Shown here: in pieces, positions 1 through 9,881 of the stretch
Layout of the letters: each line of letters starts with the position of its first letter
Numbering within the stretch: position 1 is the first letter of the stretch
NCBI GenBank assembly: GCA_018114805.1
Contig: CP073042.1
Span: forward strand, 3,658,001-3,722,000
Direction of reading: 5' to 3'
DNA: 64,000 nt
From: Candidatus Streptomyces philanthi
Lineage (GTDB): Bacteria > Actinomycetota > Actinomycetes > Streptomycetales > Streptomycetaceae
Made by a program: the position numbers and the translations under genes
Notes under the pieces: model-generated
Seen by the model: only the letters and a program-made list of their open reading frames with translations
The model's database searches: none
Told to the model about the DNA's origin: nothing

Positions 1-149
1 AGATAGCGGCGTGGCTGGTCCTCTCCGAGGCGACCGTGAAGACCCACGTGGGCCGCATCCTGACCAAGCTCGGCCTGCGGGACCGGGTGCAGGTGGTGGT
101 GCTGGCGTACGAGACGGGTCTGGTGCGCGCGGGCGGCTCGGCGCAGTAG
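1..149 (+). CDS. LuxR-family response regulator, C-terminal end only
   Basis: Reading from base 3, the sequence encodes about 48 residues ending at TAG 147-149. The piece SEATVKTHVGRILTKLGLRDR is the recognition-helix part of a LuxR (GerE) DNA-binding domain. The ending, VVLAYETGLVRAG, is usual for NarL/FixJ-type response regulators of two-component systems. The receiver domain lies outside the window, so partner kinase and targets cannot be named. Confidence 0.85.
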   Translation, partial: IAAWLVLSEATVKTHVGRILTKLGLRDRVQVVVLAYETGLVRAGGSAQ

Positions 150-258
150 CCGGTACGGTACGGGCGGCGCGGCGGCGGGAACCCGCTGCCGCCCGGCACG
201 GCGAGCGGGCGGCGGTGCGTTGGCGGGCGTCCGCCCGGCGGCCGGCCCAGTCAGCGCG

Positions 259-1353
259 TCAGCGCAGCAGGGCCTCCAGGAAGTCGGAGCCCAGCCGCGC
301 CACGGAGGCCAGGTCGAGCTGGTGCAGCACGTACCGGCCGCGTTGGCGGGTGGTCAGCAGGCCCGCCTTCTTCAGCACGGCTATGTGCCGCGAGACCTCG
401 GGCGCGGTGATGCCGTGCGCGTTGGCCAGCTCGCCGGTGGTGTGCGTGCCACGGGACAGCGTCCGGCACAGGTTCATGCGCACCGGGTGGGAGACCGCCT
501 CCAGCCGCCGCTGCACCAGCTCAAGCGCCTCCGGGCGCGGCAACTCCGGGGAGCCCACCGGGTAGTGCACGACGGGCTTCCAGCCCGGGGCGTGCAGGAC
601 CAGCAGGTGCGGCTAGCCGAACGCGGTCGGCACGAAGGTGATGACGGCCCGCTCGCCCGGTTGGAGCGCGGTCGTCTGACCCGTCGCCAGCTTGTCCGCC
701 ACGATGCGCTGCCGCTCGGCGTCGAGGGTGAGTGCCGGCGAGACCTCGGCCAGTGCCTCGGCGAGGCCCCTGCGCCGCAGCACCTCCGCCTTGTGCCGGG
801 CGTCGGCGGCGAGTTGCACCCGCACGCGCTGCCAGGTATCCCCGAAGAACGCCTGCTCACAGTCCTCGAAGAGGCGGCGCAGCCAGGCGCGTACGGCGGG
901 CGGGTCGGCCAGCACCCGTTCCACGAACGCCGCCTGGCACGGGCCGCGCGCCGCCGTCCGCTCCCGGGTGCGGTCGCGCTTGTACGGGTCGTGCAGCGGG
1001 CTCGGCCGGGCGCGCCCGTAGCTGGCCGCGCAGGAGATCTCCAGGGCGGCCGTGACGAACTCCTCCTCCGGCATCTGGTCCAGCCGGTCCATGTCCTCGG
1101 CCAGCGTCGCGCCCGGGTCGGGCGGCAGCAGGATGTCGGAGCGCGTGGTGCGCCACAGGAAGTCCGCCTCCTGGAGCCGGTCGGCCAGGTCGGGTTTGAG
1201 CGCGCAGGCGGTGGCGGTGGTCCAGTTGTGCAGCCCCGGGTGGTGGGCGGGCTCGGACAGCGCGTGCAGCGCCGCGCCCAGTTCCGCCATGGGCGAGGGG
1301 GCGAAGGCGATGCGTTCCGGGGGCAGGCCCGCGATGTCGATGGTGACGCTCAC
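259..1353 (-). pseudogene. DUF5937/ArsR-type regulator split by in-frame TAG
   Basis: The 5' part (from GTG 1353) encodes a DUF5937-like region beginning VSVTIDIAGLPPERIAF. It ends at an amber codon, 613-615. The same frame continues with PHLLVLHAPGWKPVVHYPVG and a complete ArsR-type winged helix (HPVRMNLCRTLSRG, TAPEVSRHIAVLKKAGLL) to TGA 259. In Streptomyces these two domains are normally one protein of roughly 350-370 residues, and the FxxPH...PGW.P...YPV linker is preserved on both sides of the stop. I infer one gene cut by a single substitution, perhaps Trp to stop. The ArsR half could still be made from an internal start near 570, giving a free 103-residue DNA-binding domain. Confidence 0.75.
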
Positions 1354-1453
1354 AGACCTACTGTGCACTGTTCGCGGCCCAGCTCAGCGCACACTTGACG
1401 GCCTTCGTCAATCGAAGCGACGCGCTCGGCCGGGCCGGCGCAGGGTTGAGGCC

Positions 1454-1623
1454 ATAGACATCACGCAGCAGTACGCACTGGACCTCTACCGCAGCGCACA
1501 GCAGGGCGTCCCCGCGCCGCCCGCAACGACTGGCGGGTGGCGGGTGAGGTGCGCGAGTACCGCAGGTTCCAGGCCGTGGTCGCGGAGCGCGCGATCGGCG
1601 GCGGCCTGGCCCCCGTCTGCTGA
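1454..1623 (+). pseudogene. Relic of a small hypothetical gene
   Basis: One frame reads IDITQQYALDLYRSAQQG followed by VPAPP. The next frame carries on plausibly with NDWRVAGEVREYRRFQAVVAE to TGA 1621-1623. The expected start codon is ATA (1454-1456) rather than ATG, and about one base seems missing near 1524. The QQYALDxYR pattern resembles, from memory, a small Streptomyces protein family of unknown function. Low confidence: it could be chance coding-like sequence. Confidence 0.35.
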
Positions 1624-2126
1624 GCGCCGCGCGCGCCACGCTGACCCGCTGGCTGCACCCCGCGACGAGCCGTGGCAGCACGGCCGCTCGCCACACGCCG
1701 GCGCCCGCCGCGCCGGCGACCGCGCCGGTGCGCACGGAACCCGCCCGCCCGGCGCCCCGCCGCGCGACCACCGCCACCAGGCACCACGCCCGCGCGACGG
1801 CCCCAGAGCGCGACCTGTGCGACGCCGGGGGCCCGGAGCCGGCCGGCCGAGTAAGCCGCCTGGCCCCGTACGTTCGTACATCCCCCGCATGCCCCCGTAC
1901 GCCGCGCACACGTCCCCCGTAGGCCCCGCGTAGGTCCCCGGTCGACCCGCGCGCGGTGGCGGGGGCGGGGCGCGGGAGGGGGTGGGCGGCGGCGGGCGGG
2001 GCGGCGCGCGGAGTTATCCACAGGCCCTGGGCGCACCAGGGGACGGCCGTGGGCACTCGCGTAGCCGTAGCATGGCGCTCAATCGTCCGGTACCCCTCGC
2101 GGACTGGAACGGAAGGCCGTCGCTCC
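1624..2126. other. Intergenic, no gene recognised
   Basis: About 500 bp of extremely GC-rich sequence. Open frames exist on both strands, but their translations are Arg/Pro/Ala-rich with no recognisable motif. It presumably holds the promoter of the DUF2520-panC-nad operon; no clear -35/-10 pair is visible. Confidence 0.4.
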
Positions 2127-3095
2127 GTGAATCCACCCCACCTCCCAGACCCCCAGGACAGGCCCGCCCGGCTCACCGTCGGAGTCGTCGGCGCGGGTCG
2201 CGTCGGGCCCGCGCTCGCCGCCGCGTTGCGGCTGGCCGGGCACCGCCCGGTGGCCGCGTCCGGCGTCTCCGACGCCTCGGTGCGCAGGGCCGCCGAGCTG
2301 CTGCCCGACGTGCCCCTCGTGACCCCCGCCGAGGTGCTGGCCTGCGCCGAGCTGGTGCTGCTCACGGTCCCCGACGACGTGCTGCCCGGCCTGGTCGACG
2401 GCCTGGTCGAGACCGGCGCGGTGCGCCCGGGGCAGCTCCTAGCGCACACCTCGGGGCGGTACGGGACGGGCGTGCTCGACCCCGCGCTGCGCGCGGGCGC
2501 GCTCCCGTTGGCGCTCCACCCGGCGATGACATTCACCGGCACGGCCGTGGACGTGGAGCGGCTCGCGGGCTGCTCGTTCGGCGTCACCGCGCCCGAGGAG
2601 CTGCGGCTGGCCGCCGAGGCGCTGGTCATCGAGATGGGCGGCGAGGCGGAGTGGATCGCCGAGGAGGCCCGCCCGCTCTACCACGCGGCGCTGGCCATCA
2701 GTGCCAACCACCTGGTCACGCTGGTCGCCCAGGCGCGGGAGCTGCTCCAGGAGGCGGGCGTCGCGGCGCCGGGCCGGATGCTCGGTCCGCTGCTCGGCGC
2801 GGCGCTGGACAACGCGCTGCGCGGTGGCGACGCCGCGCTGACCGGCCCGGTCGCGCGCGGCGACGCGGGCACGGTCGCGGCGCACGTGGCCGAGTTGCGC
2901 CGGCGCGCGCCGCAGATGGTGCCCGGCTATCTTGCCATGGCTCGTACGACGGCCGACCGCGCGCTCGCGCACGGTCGGCTCAAGCCGGAGCTGGCCGAGG
3001 ACCTGTTGGGCGTGCTCGCGCACCAGGACGAGGACGGGCCGCCCGGCGGCGACGGCACGAGCAGCGCGAACGGTACGAGTGGAGGCGACCGATGA
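2127..3095 (+). CDS. Rossmann-like / DUF2520 domain protein
   Basis: This 322-residue protein has an N-terminal NAD(P)-binding motif (VGVVGAGRVGPALAAAL) and a C-terminal DUF2520 helical domain (ALHPAMTFTG, HAALAISANHLVTL). It resembles 6-phosphogluconate/ketopantoate-type dehydrogenases, and the location directly before panC makes a link to pantoate chemistry plausible. That link is an inference from position. The GTG start at 2127 follows a GGAAGG; upstream in-frame sequence looks non-coding. The stop overlaps the panC start (ATGA, 3092-3095), so the two are translationally coupled. Confidence 0.85.
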   Translation: MNPPHLPDPQDRPARLTVGVVGAGRVGPALAAALRLAGHRPVAASGVSDASVRRAAELLPDVPLVTPAEVLACAELVLLTVPDDVLPGLVDGLVETGAVRPGQLLAHTSGRYGTGVLDPALRAGALPLALHPAMTFTGTAVDVERLAGCSFGVTAPEELRLAAEALVIEMGGEAEWIAEEARPLYHAALAISANHLVTLVAQARELLQEAGVAAPGRMLGPLLGAALDNALRGGDAALTGPVARGDAGTVAAHVAELRRRAPQMVPGYLAMARTTADRALAHGRLKPELAEDLLGVLAHQDEDGPPGGDGTSSANGTSGGDR

Positions 3096-4249
3096 GCCCG
3101 CTACGGTGGAGCGAGGCCGGCGCCGGCGGCCCCGACGTGGAGCTGTGCACCAGCGTCCGCGACTACGACGAGGCGCTGACCCCCCACGCGACGCCCGGCC
3201 GGACGGCTGTGGTCATGACGATGGGCGCGCTGCACGCTGGGCACGCCGCGCTGATCCGCGCCGCCCGGGCCCGAGTCGGCGACGAGGGCCTGGTCACGGT
3301 CACGGTCTTCGTGAACCCGCTGCAGTTCGGCGCGGGCGAGGACCTCGACCGCTACCCGCGCACGCTGGAGGCGGACCTGGAGCTGGCGGCGGAGGCCGGC
3401 GCTGACATCGTCCTCGCGCCGCCCGTGCGGGACGTGTACCCGTGCGGCGAGCCCGAGGTCCGTGTCACGGCGGGCCCGATGGGCGGGCGGTACGAGGGGG
3501 CGTCCCGCCCCGGCCACTTCGACGGGGTGCTCACCGTCGTCGCCAAGCTGCTCCACCTAACCCGGCCCGACGTGGCGTTCTTCGGCGAGAAGGACGCGCA
3601 GCAACTCGCCGTGATCCGGCGCATGGTCACCGACCTGAACTTCCCGGTCCGCGTCGTCGGCGTCCCGACTGTGCGCGAGCCGGACGGCCTCGCCCTCTCC
3701 AGCCGCAACCGCTACCTCGCGCCCGCCGAGCGCACCACGGCCCTTGCCTTGTCCAGGGCGCTGTTCGCGGGCCGCGACGCGCTGGCCGCCGCGGGCGGCG
3801 CGCCCACGCCGGCCGCCGACCGGCCGGTTCCGGCCACTAACGGCCCCGCGCCGAGCGCACCGACGACGGACACCCCCACCGTGGACGTCACCGCCACCGA
3901 CGTCACCCTCGTCGTGGACGTCACCGCGACGGACGGAACCAAGGTCGCCGCGCCCGCGACGGGCGCGCCGGCCGGGGGCGCCCTGACCGGCGCCGCGCCC
4001 GCTTCGGCGACGGCAGTACCGCTACCCGACCTCGTGCGGCGGGCCGCGCGGGCGGTGTTGGCGGAGACGGCCGACCACCAGCCGGCGCTGGTCCTGGACT
4101 ACCTGGCCCTGGTGGACCCGGCCGACTTCACCGAGGTCGGCGACGACTTCACGGGTGAGGCCGTGCTCGCGGTCGCCGCCCGGGTCGGCGCCACCTGCCT
4201 CATCGACAACGTCCGCCTGGAGTTCGCGCAGCGGGGAGTCAGACCATGA
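3092..4249 (+). CDS. panC: Pantothenate synthetase (pantoate-beta-alanine ligase)
   Basis: PanC joins pantoate and beta-alanine with ATP, via pantoyl-adenylate, in the coenzyme A pathway. The signature segments are all present: MGALHAGHAALI (HIGH-like nucleotide site), NPLQFGAGEDLDRYPR, FFGEKDAQQLAVIRRMV and the KMSKS-like LSSRN. The protein has 385 residues against a usual 280-330. The excess is a Thr/Val/Asp/Ala-rich insertion of about 75 residues (roughly 235-310) with the repeat VDVTATD, between the catalytic core and the C-terminal domain (VRRAARAVLAE...). Core residues are intact, so activity is expected. It overlaps nadB by ATGA at 4246-4249. Confidence 0.95.
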   Translation: MSPLRWSEAGAGGPDVELCTSVRDYDEALTPHATPGRTAVVMTMGALHAGHAALIRAARARVGDEGLVTVTVFVNPLQFGAGEDLDRYPRTLEADLELAAEAGADIVLAPPVRDVYPCGEPEVRVTAGPMGGRYEGASRPGHFDGVLTVVAKLLHLTRPDVAFFGEKDAQQLAVIRRMVTDLNFPVRVVGVPTVREPDGLALSSRNRYLAPAERTTALALSRALFAGRDALAAAGGAPTPAADRPVPATNGPAPSAPTTDTPTVDVTATDVTLVVDVTATDGTKVAAPATGAPAGGALTGAAPASATAVPLPDLVRRAARAVLAETADHQPALVLDYLALVDPADFTEVGDDFTGEAVLAVAARVGATCLIDNVRLEFAQRGVRP

Positions 4250-6246
4250 CGCGTACGGAACGCGGCACGCCCGCCGCGCCCACTATCACCGACGCAGCCA
4301 CCACCACCGACGCGGCCGGTGGGCCCGCGCCCGGAGCGGTGCTGCGACTGCACGCGCCCGCGCCCGGGTGGGCGATCGACGCCGACGTGGTGGTCGTCGG
4401 TTCCGGTGTGGCCGGGTTGACGGTCGCGCTGCGCTGCGCCGCCGCGGGCGCCTCGGTCACCGTCGTCACCAAGGCCCGGCTGGACGACGGCTCGACGCGC
4501 TGGGCACAGGGCGGCGTCGCCGCGGCGCTGGGCGAGGGGGACACCCCCGAGCAGCACGAGGCCGACACGCTTGTCGCCGGCGCCGGGCTCTGCGACCAGC
4601 ATGCCGTGCGCGCCATGGTCACCGAGGGGCCCGGCGCGGTGCACCGACTGATCGGCACCGGGGCCCGCTTCGACAGCGACGCCGACACCGGCGAGATCCT
4701 GCTCACCTGCGAGGGCGGCCACCACCGCCGCCGCATCGTGCACGCGGGAGGCGACGCGACCGGGGCGGAGATATCCCGCGCCCTGGTGGACGCCGTCCGC
4801 GCGGCCGGCACGCCCGGGGCGGCACCGGCCGGGGGCCGCGTCGATACCATCGAGAACGCCCTCGTCCTCGACCTGCTGACCGACGAGACTGGCCGGGCCG
4901 CCGGCGTGACCCTGCGCGTCATGGGGGAGGGCCGGCGGGACGGCGTCGGGGCGGTGCGGGCACGGGCGGTCGTGTTGGCCACCGGCGGCATCGGCCAGGT
5001 CTTCTCGGCCACCACCAACCCGCCCGTGTCCACCGGCGACGGCGTCGCGCTCACGCTGCGGGCCGGGGCCGAGGTCTCGGACCTGGAGTTCGTCCAGTTC
5101 CACCCGACGGTGCTCTGGCTCGGCCCGGAGGCCGAAGGGCAGCAGCCGCTGGTCTCCGAGGCGGTGCGCGGCGAGGGCGCGTACCTCGTGGACGACGAGG
5201 GCACCCGCTTCATGGTCGGGCAGCACGAGCTGGCGGAGCTGGCGCCGCGCGACATCGTCGCCAAGGGCATCATGCGCCGCATGCGCGAACGCGGCGCCGA
5301 CCACGTGTACCTGGACGCCCGGCACTTCGGCGCGGCCATGTGGGAGCGGCGCTTCCCCACCATCCTTGCCGCGTGCCGCGCGCACGGCATCGACCCGGTG
5401 ACCGAGCCCATCCCGGTCGCGCCCGCCGCCCACCACGCCAGCGGCGGCGTACGGACCGACCTGCGCGGCCGTACGACGGTCGCGGGCCTGTACGCGTGCG
5501 GGGAGGTCGCCTGCACGGGCGTTCACGGAGCCAACCGGCTGGCCTCCAACTCGCTCCTCGAAGGTCTGGTCTTCGCCGAGCGGATGGCCGCCGACATCGC
5601 CGCGGAGATCGCCGCGCCCGCCGCCGCGCCCCAGGCCGCCCCCAGCCAGAGCGCTTCGACCCAGACCCCGCCCGAGTCGGCCCCGGTCACCGCGCGCGCC
5701 GCCGCGCCGGAGCCCGCCCCCGGCCGCGTCGACGCGCCGGCGGTCACCCCGCTCCTCGCGCCGGAGGCCCGGTTCGCCGTGCAGCGCGTCATGACGGCGG
5801 GCGCCGGAGTGCTGCGTTCGGCCGAGACCCTGAGCCGGGCTGCCGAGCAGCTCGACCGACTGCACGAGGACGCCGCGCGGGCCCTGGAGCTCGACGGCAA
5901 GACCGCGGAGCCGGGCGTCGAGACGTGTGAGGCGACCAACCTGTTGCTGGTCGCCCGGGCGCTGGTGGCCGCCGCGCTGCGGCGCGCCGAGACCCGGGGC
6001 TGCCACTGGCGCGAGGACCGCCCGGACCGGGACGACGCCGCCTGGGCCCGGCACCTGCTGGTCACCCTGCGCCCGGACCGCACCCTCGTGGTCCGTACCA
6101 CGGCCGGCACGGCCTTCCCGCCCGTCCACCACGGCCCCGAGACCGGCCCCGGCACCGAAACCGGCCCCGGCCCCTGCCCCGGCCTTGAAACAAGCCCCAG
6201 CCCCGTCGACGACGTTAGCACCAACGAGCCCACCCAGGAGTCGTGA
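4246..6246 (+). CDS. nadB: L-aspartate oxidase
   Basis: NadB is the FAD enzyme that oxidises L-aspartate to iminoaspartate, the first step of de novo NAD synthesis. Visible are the FAD-binding VVVVGSGVAGLTVAL, STRWAQGGVAAALG, the active-site region HHASGGVRTDL and HGANRLASNSLLEGLVF. At 666 residues it is longer than usual (about 530-580). The extra length is an Ala/Pro/Ser-rich insertion around residues 455-505 plus a Pro/Gly/Thr-rich tail after the C-terminal helical domain. No nadA lies next to it, so quinolinate synthase must be elsewhere. Coupled to panC upstream and nadC downstream. Confidence 0.95.
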   Translation: MTRTERGTPAAPTITDAATTTDAAGGPAPGAVLRLHAPAPGWAIDADVVVVGSGVAGLTVALRCAAAGASVTVVTKARLDDGSTRWAQGGVAAALGEGDTPEQHEADTLVAGAGLCDQHAVRAMVTEGPGAVHRLIGTGARFDSDADTGEILLTCEGGHHRRRIVHAGGDATGAEISRALVDAVRAAGTPGAAPAGGRVDTIENALVLDLLTDETGRAAGVTLRVMGEGRRDGVGAVRARAVVLATGGIGQVFSATTNPPVSTGDGVALTLRAGAEVSDLEFVQFHPTVLWLGPEAEGQQPLVSEAVRGEGAYLVDDEGTRFMVGQHELAELAPRDIVAKGIMRRMRERGADHVYLDARHFGAAMWERRFPTILAACRAHGIDPVTEPIPVAPAAHHASGGVRTDLRGRTTVAGLYACGEVACTGVHGANRLASNSLLEGLVFAERMAADIAAEIAAPAAAPQAAPSQSASTQTPPESAPVTARAAAPEPAPGRVDAPAVTPLLAPEARFAVQRVMTAGAGVLRSAETLSRAAEQLDRLHEDAARALELDGKTAEPGVETCEATNLLLVARALVAAALRRAETRGCHWREDRPDRDDAAWARHLLVTLRPDRTLVVRTTAGTAFPPVHHGPETGPGTETGPGPCPGLETSPSPVDDVSTNEPTQES

Positions 6247-6248
6247 CC

Positions 6249-7292
6249 GTGAGCACTCCCGACGACAACCCGCGCCCAGTGGACCTCCCGCTGTCGCCGA
6301 TCGGCGGTCCTGCAGCCGCCGGAGGAGCGGGGGAGACCGGCGGCTGCGGCGACGGCTGCGGCTGCGGCGCCGCCGACGGCGCGTACGAGCTGGACCCGCT
6401 GGAGTGCGGGCTCGACCCCGACCTCGCGGCGCTGCTGGTCGCGGCCGGGCTCGACCCGGTGCAGGTCGAGGACATCGCGCACGTGGCGATCGAGGAGGAC
6501 CGCGATCGCGGCGTGGACGTCACCACCGTCGCGACCATCCCCGAGGACGCGGTCGCCACCGGCGACTTCACGGCCCGCGAGGCGGGCACCGTGGCCGGCC
6601 TGCGCATCGCCGAGGCAATCCTGTCGGTGGTGTGCACCGACGCGTTCGAGGTCGAGCGGCACGCCGAGGACGGCGACCGGGTCGCCCCGGGCGACCGGCT
6701 GCTGTCCGTCCGTGCCCGCACCCGCGACCTGCTGACCGCCGAGCGCAGCGCGCTCAACCTGATGTGCCGGCTGTCCGGCATCGCGACCGCGACCCGGGCC
6801 TGGGCCGACGCGCTGTCGGGCACCGGCGCCGCCGTCCGCGACACCCGCAAGACCACCCCCGGCCTGCGCGCCCTGGAGAAGTACGCGGTCCGCTGCGGGG
6901 GCGGTGTCAACCACCGGATGTCCTTGTCGGACGCGGCGCTGATCAAGGACAACCACGTGGTGGCGGCTCGCGGCGTCGCGGCGGCGTTCACGGCGGTACG
7001 GGACGCGTTCCCCGGGCTGCCGATCGAGGTCGAGGTGGACCGTGTCGACCAGATCGAGCCGGTCCTGGCCGAGGGGGCCGAGCTGATCCTGCTCGACAAC
7101 TTCACGCCGGAGCAGACCCGCGAGGCGGTCGCCCTGGTCGCCGGCCGCGCCAAGCTGGAGTCCTCGGGCCGGCTCACCCTGGCGAGCGTCCGCGCGTACG
7201 CGGACGCCGGCGTCGACTACCTCGCGGTCGGCGCCCTCACCCACTCGTCGCCCATCCTCGACATCGGCCTCGACCTGCGGGAGGAGGGCTGA
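6249..7292 (+). CDS. nadC: Nicotinate-nucleotide pyrophosphorylase (carboxylating)
   Basis: NadC converts quinolinate and PRPP to nicotinate mononucleotide. The body contains RDTRKTTPGLR (quinolinate/PRPP site), GGGVNHRMSLSDAALIKDNH, IEVEVDR and ILLDNFTPEQ. I chose the GTG at 6249 because AGGAG (6236-6240) is 8 bases upstream; a GTG at 6243 would be too close. The N-terminus has a short cysteine cluster, GGCGDGCGCG, seen from memory in other Streptomyces NadC proteins; its role is unknown. The stop overlaps the coaX start (TGATG). Confidence 0.95.
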   Translation: MSTPDDNPRPVDLPLSPIGGPAAAGGAGETGGCGDGCGCGAADGAYELDPLECGLDPDLAALLVAAGLDPVQVEDIAHVAIEEDRDRGVDVTTVATIPEDAVATGDFTAREAGTVAGLRIAEAILSVVCTDAFEVERHAEDGDRVAPGDRLLSVRARTRDLLTAERSALNLMCRLSGIATATRAWADALSGTGAAVRDTRKTTPGLRALEKYAVRCGGGVNHRMSLSDAALIKDNHVVAARGVAAAFTAVRDAFPGLPIEVEVDRVDQIEPVLAEGAELILLDNFTPEQTREAVALVAGRAKLESSGRLTLASVRAYADAGVDYLAVGALTHSSPILDIGLDLREEG

Positions 7293-8089
7293 TGCTGCTC
7301 ACCATCGACGCCGGCAACACGCACACCGTCCTCGGCCTGTTCGACGGCGAGGAGATCGTCGAGCACTGGCGCATCTCCACCGACGCCCGCCGCACCGCGG
7401 ACGAGTTGGCCGTGCTGCTGAACGGCCTGATGGGCATGCACCCGCTGCTCGGCCAGGAGTTGGGCGACGGCATCGACGGCATCGCGAGCTGTTCCACCGT
7501 CCCCTCGGTCCTGCACGAGCTACGCGAGGTCACCCGCCGCTACTACGGCGACGTGCCGGCCGTGCTGGTGGAGCCGGGCGTCAAGACCGGCGTGCCGATC
7601 CTGATGGACCACCCCAAGGAGATCGGCGCCGACCGGATCATCAACGCGCTGGCGGCGGTGGAGCTGTACGAGGGGCCGTGCGTGGTCGTGGACTTCGGCA
7701 CGGCGACGACGTTCGACGCGGTCAGCGCGCGTGGCGAGTACATCGGCGGCGTCATCGCCCCCGGCATCGAGATCTCGGTGGAGGCGCTCGGCGTCAAGGG
7801 CGCCCAGCTCCGCAAGATCGAACTGGCCCGGCCGCGCAGCGTCATCGGGAAGAACACGGTCGAGGCGATGCAGTCCGGCATCCTGTACGGCTTCGCGGGC
7901 CAGGTGGACGGCGTCGTCGCGCGCATGGCCCGCGAGCTGGCCGACGACCCCGACGACGTCACGGTCATCGCCACCGGCGGCCTGGCCCCGCTGGTCCTCG
8001 GCGAGGCGTCGGTCATCGACGAGCATGAGCCCTGGCTGACCCTGATCGGGCTGCGCCTGGTGTACGAGCGCAACGTCTCCCGTACGTGA
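7292..8089 (+). CDS. coaX: Type III pantothenate kinase
   Basis: CoaX phosphorylates pantothenate, the committed step of CoA synthesis. At 265 residues it has the family's normal size. ASKHA-fold motifs are visible: TIDAGNTHTVLGLF (phosphate-binding loop 1), GADRIINALAA, VVVDFGTATTFDAV and GGVIAPGIEIS. It closes a coupled run of genes serving both pantothenate/CoA (panC, coaX) and NAD (nadB, nadC) synthesis. Confidence 0.95.
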   Translation: MLLTIDAGNTHTVLGLFDGEEIVEHWRISTDARRTADELAVLLNGLMGMHPLLGQELGDGIDGIASCSTVPSVLHELREVTRRYYGDVPAVLVEPGVKTGVPILMDHPKEIGADRIINALAAVELYEGPCVVVDFGTATTFDAVSARGEYIGGVIAPGIEISVEALGVKGAQLRKIELARPRSVIGKNTVEAMQSGILYGFAGQVDGVVARMARELADDPDDVTVIATGGLAPLVLGEASVIDEHEPWLTLIGLRLVYERNVSRT

Positions 8090-8977
8090 GCCGGGCCTGC
8101 CGGTAGGGCGCGCGCCGCGTGGGCCCGGCGCATTCCGGATGTGCTTTTCCCGGTGGTCGCGAGGGCCCGGTCCGGGGCGGGCGGCCCGGGCCCACGGTGT
8201 GCGTTCTCCGGGCTCGCCCACGCTTGCCCGGGGCTCGGCCGCGCCTCCGGTTCGGCCGCCTATCGGAACCACCACCGGGACATATCCTGGCCGCGCGCCC
8301 CGGCGCCGCGTCCCGCGCCGGGGTACCGGCACTCAGCGAATCCCGTGCGTGTACCCGCGGCTTCACCGGCTACGCGCCGCGCGCCGTACCGAGAATTCCG
8401 CTCCCATTGCCGTAGTCCTCACTCGGCCGCTCTCTCCGCGCGGGAAACCGTGCGCATAAGCGCGAATCGGCGCGGCCTTATTCAGATCTGATCGGTGATG
8501 ACAGATTTTGCAAGCGCGATTGCACTCTGTGATTGCCAACGGGTTACGAAACGGCTACGCGGCGATAGGCGCACAACGGCGCACGAAGGCGCGAAATGCG
8601 GCGTATCGCGGGGCGCATCCAGCCATCCGGTCACCCCGGTCACCCGGTCATCCGGTCACCCTGCGTACCGCAGAACGACGCGCGCTCCGCGGGCAGGAGG
8701 CGAGCCTCGTCGAGCGCGTGCGGCACGCGACCCCCTCGGGCGAATCGCCGCAGGTGGGGCGGGCCGACGCGGGCCGCGCGGCGGGAGGCGGGGCCCTCAC
8801 GGCCCGTGCGCCCCGGCCACGGCGGGACCGGCTCGCACGGGTGCGCGGACGGGGCCGTGGCGCGCGGGTGCCGGCCGTATGGCTGAGGGCGCGCCCTGGT
8901 ATGGCGTACTGAGGAGTATTTGTCCGCTTAGCACTTAAAGTCGTTCCATGCCCACGCCCTATGGATCGCGAGGCGGC
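8090..8977. other. Intergenic, no gene recognised
   Basis: Nearly 900 bp without a convincing gene. Two patches are less GC-rich than their surroundings (about 8470-8560 and 8895-8950) and are candidate promoter regions. The second lies directly before the gene at 8978. Between them is low-complexity GC-rich sequence, including short repeats of the type CCGGTCACCC around 8630-8660. Confidence 0.4.
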
Positions 8978-9881
8978 ATGGCGTTCAGCGCGGACGAGCT
9001 GCGCGTGCTGCGACGTGCCCTCGCGCTCGCGCTCGAACCGCCCGCCGCCACCGTCACGGCCGCCCCCACCGCCCCCGGCCCCGCTCGCGCCGCCCACGGC
9101 GCGGACGGGCAGCGGGTCCCGTTCGCCCCGGGCCAGCGGCGCGCGCTGGGGCCGGACCGGGACGAGGAGGTGCGGGAGTTCCTGCGACTGGCCCAGGGCG
9201 TGGACGAGGCGGCGCGGGAGGGCGGCCGGCTCCGCGCCTTCCTGCTGGCCGAACTCGCCCGCTACCGGGCCGCCCTGCCCGGCGCGGCCATCAGGCTACC
9301 TGGAGCAACTGGCGAGCGCCGTCGCGGCCGGACACGTCCCGTGCGCCGCGGACCTGGTTGCCCTGCGCGCGCTGTGCGCCACCCCGGCGAGCCCGGCCGA
9401 GACGCGCCGGCGCACCACCTTGTTGTGCCGCTGCGAGTGGCTGGCCGAGATGGAGGTGCGGGCCCGCCTGGTCGCCCTGCCGGGCGGCAGGGCCGCAGCT
9501 CCGCACCTCACGGCCGGCCGGGCCGCGGCTCGCCCGGCTGCGGCTGGCCCGGCCGCGGCTCGCCCGCACGCCCCGCGCCCGTGGCGCGACCGCCTCTCGC
9601 GGGACATGCGCGCGGGCGTGCGCGACACGCCGGACGGCCCCGCGAACGATGCCCCGGGCAAGACTCCGGACAAGTCCCCCGGCAAGCCTCCGGGGCAGTC
9701 CCCGGACAAGGCGCCCGGGCCGGTCAGGCGGCCTCCCGGCGGGCCCGAGCCGAGCACGCCGCGCCGCCCCGTACCCACGCCCGGCGAGGTCTTCCCGCCC
9801 AAGCGCCCCACCGCCGCACCGGCCGCGGCCCCACCCGCGGACGACCGCCTGCCCACCCTGCTGCCGGTCTGCTCGGCTTGA
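8978..9881 (+). pseudogene. Conserved Streptomyces hypothetical protein, frameshifted
   Basis: From ATG 8978 the frame reads MAFSADELRVLRRALALAL, then VDEAAREGGRLRAFLLAELARYRAALPGAA. Near 9285-9295 the sense shifts to another frame, GYLEQLASAVAAGH and then DLVALRALCATPASPAETRRR, and runs to TGA 9879-9881 ending RRPVPTPGEVFPPKR. The combined product resembles, from memory, a conserved Streptomyces protein upstream of lsr2 (helical N-terminal part, Pro-rich tail). Function unknown. A one- or two-base indel accounts for the break. The tail has repeated Pro/Gly/Lys segments. Confidence 0.6.

Noticed and set aside
3092..8089. Missing nadA beside nadB and nadC as a novelty
   Set aside because: NAD genes are often dispersed in actinomycetes; absence from this operon says nothing about the genome.
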